Of a DNA stretch of 6,446 bases, positions 1 through 5,438 are shown one piece after another. Origin of the DNA: Akkermansiaceae bacterium. GTDB lineage: Bacteria > Verrucomicrobiota > Verrucomicrobiia > Verrucomicrobiales > Akkermansiaceae. The stretch's first letter is position 1, and each line of letters opens with the position of its first letter. The stretch lies in contig JALZVD010000222.1 of assembly GCA_023300205.1 (NCBI GenBank), forward strand, positions 1-6,446. The letters are read 5' to 3'. Below the pieces are notes generated by a model. The model was not told the DNA's origin, searched no databases, and worked only from the letters and a program-made list of their open reading frames with translations. A program made the translations under genes and the position numbers.

Positions 1-171
1 GGGAAATTATTAAATAATGAAAAATTAATCCCTACTGGATTTTCAGCTACTATACCGTACGAGAAAATACCAAAAGGAGTCGGAAGTATTAAATTTAAAT
101 TAACTACAACAGACGGTAAATCTTACTACAATCCTGAAGTAAATTTAAAACTAAAATACACAAAAAATTAA
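1..171 (+). CDS. C-terminal end of an unrecognised protein (5' partial)
   Basis: The frame starting at base 1 is open for 56 codons and ends at TAA 169-171, so this is the tail of a gene that begins outside the window. The visible part has alternating polar and hydrophobic residues (for example FSATIPYEKIPKGVGSIKFK and later VNLKLKY), with Gly/Pro turns and no helix-like stretch. This suggests a small beta-sandwich end domain, as seen appended to some enzymes of polysaccharide loci, but I cannot name a family. It is the only plus-strand gene and converges on the decoration operon, with 30 bp between the two stop codons. It is therefore not part of that operon, though it may belong to the same locus. 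Coding status is supported by the open frame to the edge and sensible residue use. The function is unknown. Confidence 0.7.
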   Translation, partial: GKLLNNEKLIPTGFSATIPYEKIPKGVGSIKFKLTTTDGKSYYNPEVNLKLKYTKN

Positions 172-181
172 ATGATAATTT
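162..181 (-). terminator. possible weak terminator between convergent genes
   Basis: Bases 165-170 (AAATTA) and 176-181 (TAATTT) are complementary around a 5-base loop. Read on the minus strand, the stem runs into a run of six T. This places a weak hairpin with a T-tract about 20 bases past the stop of the sulfotransferase gene. The stem is only six A-T pairs and the T-run overlaps it, so chance is a real alternative in such AT-rich DNA. Confidence 0.2.
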
Positions 182-201
182 GAAGATTAAGTTTTGAAGC
201 A

Positions 202-1071
202 CTAAGTTGTTTCGTAACCTAGTTCTTTAAACTTGTGGTCAAAGTTTTTAAATATCTTAATTAATCTATCGTTCGCTTCTCCCTTCCAACGAGAAGTAGA
301 ATTCTTATCCTTTTGTGTAATATGTAACGCTGTATCTTTACTATCTTTTCTAAACGAATGTAACATCAACTCTACTGCTGTTGGACTTGAATCTAGATTT
401 GCCTCTTTAGCAACTTTAGCGAGAGTCGCTTCAGGATTTTCCATTAGAGCATTATAATGTACTTCAGAGAAAGCAATCTTCTTATTCTTAAATAGAGCTC
501 TAGAAGACAGAAAAAAATTAGAATACATGTTCACTAGTTCTGCATCGGTAAAATTAGCAGCACCGAATCCATTAAGCATCCTTTTAGCATTAAATGCCTT
601 TACAGAAAGTAGTATATCTCTTGGATCTCTAATAAGTAAAATTGGATATAACGGCCATCCCCAGCTATGCATTCTATGCAAAGTGGATAGCCCTTTCGCT
701 TTTTCAAGGTAAGTAATTGACTTTGGTTTATTTTGAGTTTCTTTAATAAAACTGTAATAATCATCAACCAAGTCAATTACTCTCTTTCCTCTTATAGTAG
801 ACTTTTTTGATTGCCACCAATCTTTAGACAATTCATCATCTCTTAAAAATAATCTGAAATTCGCTTTAGTCTTAGAATCAATAGAAAGATTCATATAATC
901 ATCCGATTTACCATTTTCTGCCCACAGAAACAAATGCTGACTGGCTCTTGTTTCAAAAGGAAAAACATCTCTACAAACAATGCTAGGATTTGCGCTTAAA
1001 CACTGAGCCAAAATTGTTGTGCCTGATCTACCTGTCGAAAGTATATACGAAGAAAATTTAAATTGTCTCAT
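202..1071 (-). CDS. PAPS-dependent sulfotransferase, stand-alone
   Basis: This 289-residue protein is probably a cytosolic enzyme that moves sulfate from PAPS to an acceptor, here most likely a sugar of a surface glycan. The 5'-phosphosulfate loop is clear at residues 12-19 (STGRSGTT), right after the first beta strand. The 3'-phosphate motif lies at 148-156 (RDPRDILLS). A segment at about 205-225 (Y..L...PE.TL..V) matches the usual helix before the cap of sulfotransferases, and the RW at 261-262 fits the late nucleotide-contact region. The length is normal for single-domain bacterial sulfotransferases. The start ATG sits just before the first strand of the fold, so little or nothing is missing. 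No good ribosome site is seen. It is last in the minus-strand run, after a 218-bp gap, and may have its own promoter. The family is firm; the acceptor is unknown, and a protein or lipid acceptor cannot be excluded. Confidence 0.9.
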   Translation of the reverse strand: MRQFKFSSYILSTGRSGTTILAQCLSANPSIVCRDVFPFETRASQHLFLWAENGKSDDYMNLSIDSKTKANFRLFLRDDELSKDWWQSKKSTIRGKRVIDLVDDYYSFIKETQNKPKSITYLEKAKGLSTLHRMHSWGWPLYPILLIRDPRDILLSVKAFNAKRMLNGFGAANFTDAELVNMYSNFFLSSRALFKNKKIAFSEVHYNALMENPEATLAKVAKEANLDSSPTAVELMLHSFRKDSKDTALHITQKDKNSTSRWKGEANDRLIKIFKNFDHKFKELGYETT

Positions 1072-1090
1072 TCACTTAATTTTTGTAAAC

Positions 1091-1116
1091 TAATCCTTAA
1101 TTATTGCAAAGGATTA
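1091..1116. repeat. inverted repeat, 8-bp arms, upstream of the sulfotransferase
   Basis: Arms TAATCCTT (1091-1098) and AAGGATTA (1109-1116) are perfect reverse complements around a 10-base spacer. The repeat lies 20-45 bases upstream of the sulfotransferase start at 1071, inside the largest gap of the minus-strand run. No T-run follows it on the minus strand, so it does not look like a terminator for the preceding methyltransferase. An operator or a leader hairpin is possible; the role is inference only. Confidence 0.45.
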
Positions 1117-1121
1117 AATTT

Positions 1122-1137
1122 TATAATCAGGATTATA
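1122..1137. repeat. 16-bp dyad next to the first inverted repeat
   Basis: TATAATC (1122-1128) and GATTATA (1131-1137) are perfect reverse complements with only two bases between them. That is too tight for an RNA hairpin loop, but suits a protein-binding dyad. It contains the same GGATTA word (1130-1135) as the neighbouring inverted repeat (1111-1116), 19 bp away. AT-rich dyads of this size also arise by chance. The remaining part of this 218-bp gap (about 1138-1289) shows no feature I can support; a 31-codon frame at 1114-1209 on the minus strand has no recognisable start signal or family. Confidence 0.35.
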
Positions 1138-1289
1138 GAACATTATATATTGTAACATTTCTAGCTCCATAATGTAATTACTAAAATACATTTTACCGTA
1201 GATTATCATTACTTGAACAGCGCAGTCAAAATATTAAAATTTCATAAAAAGGTATAAAATCCCATTAAATTCTATAGGAGGAAATTTCT

Positions 1290-2069
1290 TTATCTTTTTT
1301 GTGCTATAATTACATCTTGTCCTCCAGCTCTAATATTTTCTGTTCTTCCAGACCAAGGTCCGTAACGTACATCAAGAATATCAAGGTCATATTTATCATG
1401 GACTTCCCTAATTTTATTTTCGTAAAGAGCAATTTGTGCTTCAGGGTTAGCCAAATCTCTAACCATCCCTCCTTTAACTTTAAAAGGTAATTTATGACGT
1501 GTATTTTTAGCATTTAGTTCATCTAACAGCCCTAATGCGATATCATCGAGAACAAGGTAAGTATTCCACATTTTAGCGCCTGGCTTCATTACTCGAGACA
1601 TTTGCTTTATGTAGTTTTCAAAATCATCAAAAACAAGATGGGTAAATAAAGAAGTTGACCAAATGTAGTCGAATGTTTTGTCTTCAAAAGGGAATACGTA
1701 ATCACTAGCCTTTGTTTTAGCACCTACATTATAATAATTTGAAAACAAGTCTGCAAAAACAAAACTAAAATTAGATATATCCTTGTAAGCAGTGTTACAC
1801 CAATCAATAGAACTTTTAGTTGTATCTAATCCAAAATACTCTCCTTCTTTTAAATAATTAACTAATGGTCTTGCTAAACGTCCTAATCCGCATCCAACAT
1901 CCAATACGGTATGATTACTTTTAATCAAATCCATATTGATCATATTTGTTGTAATTCCTCTACCAATTCTATCAAAATCACTTACAACTTTTTGATAGTC
2001 AGCGATTCCAATTCCATTTCCAACTATTAAATCTTGTGGTGGTATTAAATCTAATTTTAATTCTTCCAT
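1290..2069 (-). CDS. class I SAM-dependent methyltransferase
   Basis: This 259-residue protein has the Rossmann-type methyltransferase core. The SAM-binding motif I is at 55-64 (VLDVGCGLGR). The acidic residue after strand 2, which normally holds the SAM ribose, is in GLD at 80-82. Strand 4 with its following helix is at 126-145 (FPFEDKTFDYIWSTSLFTHL), the usual layout of Methyltransf_11/25-type enzymes. A C-terminal segment at 237-257 (YGPWSGR then GQDVIIAQK) resembles the end of methyltransferases often found in polysaccharide loci. Two upstream methyltransferases in the same run differ from it in motif sequence, so it is not a recent duplicate. The gap to the upstream gene is 32 bp, pointing to co-transcription. 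The likely substrate is a sugar hydroxyl or a sugar intermediate, but this is inferred from context. The start ATG has an A-rich leader and no Shine-Dalgarno sequence. Confidence 0.87.
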   Translation of the reverse strand: MEELKLDLIPPQDLIVGNGIGIADYQKVVSDFDRIGRGITTNMINMDLIKSNHTVLDVGCGLGRLARPLVNYLKEGEYFGLDTTKSSIDWCNTAYKDISNFSFVFADLFSNYYNVGAKTKASDYVFPFEDKTFDYIWSTSLFTHLVFDDFENYIKQMSRVMKPGAKMWNTYLVLDDIALGLLDELNAKNTRHKLPFKVKGGMVRDLANPEAQIALYENKIREVHDKYDLDILDVRYGPWSGRTENIRAGGQDVIIAQKR

Positions 2070-2101
2070 ATCATTACATTTTTTTATTCGTTATTAATTT
2101 T

Positions 2102-2800
2102 TTATTTTTTAACAATTATACAGCTATTTCCCATCCAGGAAATCATTTTTACTTGATCAGCTAGCCTCAAATCCAATTCAGTTAAATTATAAATACTAGA
2201 TATTCTATCATTAGACTGTTCAATTCCACAGCATCTTCTGGAAATAGCTAGAAAATACTCCACCGGATCTTTTTGATCCATTCCCATACTATAAAAATCA
2301 CGCATCTTTCCGAATGAAGTACATAAATCTTCACAAATGAATATTCCCCCACTTTCTAGAGAATTGAATAAATTTCTAAAAGCTAGAATTTGATGTAACC
2401 AAAAATGAGAACCATCATCTATAATGAAATCCCATTTCTTTTCAGCTAATCTAGTTAAGAAACCAATATTTCCTAAATCTCCTACATGTACTTCCATCCC
2501 TTCCGAACCTAATTTTAAGGCAGAAGGTTTTATATCAGCTACATGGATCTCTGAGGTAGAATGAAAGTATTGCTTCCACATTCTACACGAAGCACCTATA
2601 TTGGGATCAGGACCTGCTCCTAATTCTAGCATCTTGAAGTTTTCTACATCTTTAAAATATTGTAGAAAAAGTTCGTACTTATCAAGTAGCGTAATATTCT
2701 TTACTCTCTGATTATCAAGACCAACCCAAGAACTAGATTTATTAGTGTTAAATTGAACACCTAGAATATCAAGCTCTTTAAACTTATTAAAAAATGGCAT
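2102..2800 (-). CDS. MycE-type sugar O-methyltransferase candidate
   Basis: This 232-residue SAM methyltransferase resembles the family of metal-dependent sugar O-methyltransferases that includes MycE of mycinamicin synthesis. Visible signs are an N-terminal FNTNKSS segment (17-23), motif I at 57-71 (MLELGAGPDPNIGAS) followed by RMW (73-75) and a strand ending in VADIKP (87-92), then IIDDGSH at 126-132 and CEDL at 156-159 after the GG turn. In MycE the Asp of the first motif and the Glu-Asp pair of the second bind magnesium, and the His is catalytic; the matching residues here are D128/D129, H132 and E157/D158. Equivalence is from memory of the family, not an alignment. A target of a deoxysugar or hexose hydroxyl on a glycan or sugar nucleotide is inferred. 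The gene follows the sulfotransferase-SGNH fusion after 37 bp and precedes another methyltransferase by 32 bp, as in an operon. Confidence 0.82.
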   Translation of the reverse strand: MPFFNKFKELDILGVQFNTNKSSSWVGLDNQRVKNITLLDKYELFLQYFKDVENFKMLELGAGPDPNIGASCRMWKQYFHSTSEIHVADIKPSALKLGSEGMEVHVGDLGNIGFLTRLAEKKWDFIIDDGSHFWLHQILAFRNLFNSLESGGIFICEDLCTSFGKMRDFYSMGMDQKDPVEYFLAISRRCCGIEQSNDRISSIYNLTELDLRLADQVKMISWMGNSCIIVKK

Positions 2801-2837
2801 ACTGAATAATTTTACTAATGAGATTAATAATTAAATT

Positions 2838-4511
2838 TTAGATATTTTTCAATTTCTCCTGCGCAAAAGAAACTATATTAAAATTATCATGTGGAATTTT
2901 AACCAAGAATCTTTCAACTGTTTGATAAATAACATAATCAGGTTTAACTTTATTGATGTATTCATAGTCCAAATTACTATTCCATATAAAATGTAATTCG
3001 TTAACTGTTTCTGCTAACATACCTGTTAATAAATGAGGTCGATACTCCGAGAAAGAATCTCCAAACAAAACTATCTTCAAGCTATTTGTTGCCTTTTCAT
3101 TCTTATAAACTACATGAGATCCCACATGTAGCCCAATTTCATTTACTAAATTATTTTCCTCTTTGTACTCTACAATCTTATTAGCAAAAATACGATTACT
3201 ATTTTCAATCATACTACTATAAAATCTTACATTTTCTTTCATAGGAGGAGACAATTTATGTCCCAAATCCATCACTATTTCTGCTTCCTTGTATTCTCTA
3301 TTATGTAATAAATTTAAAGGTTTGAGTTTTAGCTTTTGACAAATCAACTGATAACAGAAAAAACAACCGAAAGGCGTCCAATGAGAATCAGTCTTCCAAA
3401 ATAAATTAATATCATTTTTAAATTTCCTGTAATTTGCTAGCAAATCAAGGTAATATTCTTCTTGATTTAGCGTCTTACTAATCCTATCTATCAGGGAAAA
3501 TTCATTCTCTATTTTGTAATTGATATGGTTATGATACACAGATAGTTTATTTGGGACCAACAAACTAATATAGTTAGCGCCTATTTGCTTTAGCTTATCA
3601 TAACGAATATCTTGTGATTGCTTGAAAGCATTTATATGAGAATTAGGAACTGCATATTCTTTTAAATATTGATCAATAACTTTATTAGATCCTCCTACAA
3701 GAAAATGCCACCCCGTTTCACCTTTTAAGATCTCTTGATTTCTTATTTGCTCCGTTGTTAATTCTTGAAGTTCCACAACCGGTTTAATATTTAAAGTTGT
3801 TAAGAGCGTTTTATAGGAAGGATTCAAAAAAGATTCTAATTTTGCAAAAGTATCCTTTGTAACCTTCAGTTTTTCTGGCTTATGTGAGTACCTAACTTTT
3901 TTAAATAAATCTAACTGTATTGGCTCCAATTCTATAAAATCAAACAATTTATTCATAGTCTCAATTGGAGACTTTTTAAGATCATCATTTAGTAGTACTA
4001 AGATATTTTTAGAGCCAAGGACGTTTTTATATATCTGATAAGGGTAGTAGTAATTACTCCCTTCTATAACTTGATTCAAGTACCATTCCTTTTCATTTGT
4101 AGGAGTTAAAACACGTTTGAAATCTTGTTCGAAGAATTCATTCACATCCATATCAACAAGTGATTCTACCTTATTGATCAATTGCAAATGATTGAAGTGA
4201 GAGATAGCTCTTTGAACTGGATCCCTTAAAATAATTACAATTTTGGCATTTGGATAATCATTTTTAATTAATTCAGGGATTTGCGTCGTCCTCAAAGATG
4301 TAAAATACGTTGGACTAGCATCTATAGTATAGGTGCTATCGTTTTCAGGAAATTGCTCATCATACCATTTTTTCCCAAAATGATGGTACATGGAATAATA
4401 GTGAATTTCCTTAGTTAATCCAGACGTAACTTCTGGGTGCTTGCACAAATTTTCATGCAGCACAGTAGTACCTCCTTTCATAACTCCAACAATAAATATT
4501 CTATTTTTCAT
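2838..4511 (-). CDS. sulfotransferase fused to AlgX/AlgJ-like SGNH domain
   Basis: This 557-residue protein joins two enzymes. Residues 1 to about 235 are a PAPS sulfotransferase of the heparan-sulfotransferase-like type: phosphosulfate loop VGVMKGGTT at 8-16 with K12, KEIHYYS at 34-40, and the 3'-phosphate motif RDPVQRAISHF at 96-106. Residues from about 260 to 550 match the AlgX/AlgJ SGNH fold of alginate O-acetylation: GWHFLVGG (267-274), LLVPNK (317-322), TDSHW (374-378), FGDSFS (483-488) and PDYVIYQTVERFL (524-536). The D-x-H motif lies before the GDS serine, as in AlgX, giving a probable triad D375, H377 and S486. No signal peptide or membrane helix is visible, so both halves should be cytosolic, unlike periplasmic AlgX. 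Its start overlaps the end of the upstream methyltransferase by 11 bp, suggesting coupled translation. Sulfation plus O-acylation (or deacylation) of one glycan is inferred. The domain assignments are strong; the acyl donor is unknown. Confidence 0.88.
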   Translation of the reverse strand: MKNRIFIVGVMKGGTTVLHENLCKHPEVTSGLTKEIHYYSMYHHFGKKWYDEQFPENDSTYTIDASPTYFTSLRTTQIPELIKNDYPNAKIVIILRDPVQRAISHFNHLQLINKVESLVDMDVNEFFEQDFKRVLTPTNEKEWYLNQVIEGSNYYYPYQIYKNVLGSKNILVLLNDDLKKSPIETMNKLFDFIELEPIQLDLFKKVRYSHKPEKLKVTKDTFAKLESFLNPSYKTLLTTLNIKPVVELQELTTEQIRNQEILKGETGWHFLVGGSNKVIDQYLKEYAVPNSHINAFKQSQDIRYDKLKQIGANYISLLVPNKLSVYHNHINYKIENEFSLIDRISKTLNQEEYYLDLLANYRKFKNDINLFWKTDSHWTPFGCFFCYQLICQKLKLKPLNLLHNREYKEAEIVMDLGHKLSPPMKENVRFYSSMIENSNRIFANKIVEYKEENNLVNEIGLHVGSHVVYKNEKATNSLKIVLFGDSFSEYRPHLLTGMLAETVNELHFIWNSNLDYEYINKVKPDYVIYQTVERFLVKIPHDNFNIVSFAQEKLKNI

Positions 4512-5334
4512 CAGAGTGCGTTACTGTAAAAACGTGTTGAGAAAATAATTTAATACTGTTTGTTTCATTCAATAATTTAAGCCCATATTTGCTTAATTCC
4601 TTTTCCAAATATGCTCTAGGAATATAAGTCTCACCAAAAAAGCTATCTTTCAGTTCATCAGATCCATTTGCACTTGGATAGAAAATAAATTCTCCATTAT
4701 CGTATCTTTTTTTCACTTGTTCTAAATCACCCATTTTTTCCAGAAAGTGGGGCCATTGATCTTTAGGGTTATTCTTTTTAACAGTAGATAAGTAATTCAA
4801 AAATGGATACCCTCTAGAAGAAAATATAAGTTTCCCATTAGGGGCTAAAATAGATTTAAAGTAATGCATCCAAGCACTGAAATGAGACTCATGCAAATGA
4901 GAAAAAACAGATAAAGCATATATTACATCCATTCCTTTTAAATCCACTGGTACAGGAGGCAATTCATTACACTTGATTATATTACCTTTGAAATTAGTTT
5001 CCTTCATGAAGTCTACAGCCGCTTTCATAACATCCATAGCGTATAGGTTCTTTTCATTCGTATCCCGTAAAAAAAAGCGAATCACCCTACCCCATCCTGC
5101 ACCGAAATCCAAAACTTTTGGATTGTTTAATTCCGATATATTTGCTTCGTTGCAAACATATTGATAGAAATTAAATGCTTGATCTAAATTATCTTGACCT
5201 TTCCTTCCAGTATATCTAATCTGATATTTTTCATCAATTATAGAAGGAATATTGATGCCTTGAAATTTAAAATTATAGGAGCTTGGGTTTGATATAACAT
5301 CTTTCCAAGTTTCTAAGTTTACGTCGATTTCCAT
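4501..5334 (-). CDS. class I SAM-dependent methyltransferase
   Basis: This 277-residue enzyme has a clear SAM-binding motif I at 74-83 (VLDFGAGWGR), an acidic end of strand 2 at D101 (YAMD), and a strand-4 region DVIYALSVFSHL at 135-146, followed by a strand-5 segment GKLIFSSRG (167-175). The N-terminal stretch with IDEKYQIRYTGRKG (33-46) and AFNFY (53-57) is typical of methyltransferases in polysaccharide loci, where it precedes the core. An in-frame TAA lies eleven codons above the ATG, so the start at 5334 is the only reasonable one; its leader is A/T-rich without a Shine-Dalgarno sequence. The end, including the TAG, overlaps the start of the sulfotransferase-SGNH gene by 11 bp, which favours translational coupling and a shared pathway step. 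Sugar methylation is likely but the atom and acceptor cannot be read from sequence. Confidence 0.87.
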   Translation of the reverse strand: MEIDVNLETWKDVISNPSSYNFKFQGINIPSIIDEKYQIRYTGRKGQDNLDQAFNFYQYVCNEANISELNNPKVLDFGAGWGRVIRFFLRDTNEKNLYAMDVMKAAVDFMKETNFKGNIIKCNELPPVPVDLKGMDVIYALSVFSHLHESHFSAWMHYFKSILAPNGKLIFSSRGYPFLNYLSTVKKNNPKDQWPHFLEKMGDLEQVKKRYDNGEFIFYPSANGSDELKDSFFGETYIPRAYLEKELSKYGLKLLNETNSIKLFSQHVFTVTHSDEK

Positions 5335-5438
5335 GATACTAATATTTATTATAAAAATTTTCTTTTAATTCAATAGTTTTTGAATCTAAATATTTGCTTA
5401 TATGTTTTAAACCTTGCAAATATTCATTTGATAATTAA

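Noticed and set aside
233..712. Plus-strand open frames across the last sulfotransferase
   Set aside because: They are antisense to a gene with clear PAPS-binding motifs and encode no recognisable domain.
1072..1130. Bacteroidota-type promoter (TTTG then TAnnTTTG) upstream of the last sulfotransferase
   Set aside because: A TTTG and a TAGTTTAC exist on the minus strand, but the second motif has two mismatches and the spacing of about 14 bases is too short. Not enough to call.
1114..1209. 31-codon minus-strand frame with ATG in the gap before the last sulfotransferase
   Set aside because: No ribosome site, no recognisable motif, and it overlaps both inverted repeats. The length is within chance for AT-rich DNA.
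1276..1303. AGGAGG on the plus strand followed by TTG/GTG codons, suggesting a plus-strand gene inside the methyltransferase region
   Set aside because: The spacing to TTG 1299 is about 17 bases, the GTG frame stops after two codons, and the 63-codon frame lies antisense to a well-supported methyltransferase. Other genes here do not use strong Shine-Dalgarno sites.
5380..5420. Bacteroidota-type promoter in the gap upstream of the 4501-5334 methyltransferase
   Set aside because: TTTG is present on the minus strand, but no properly spaced TAnnTTTG follows it.
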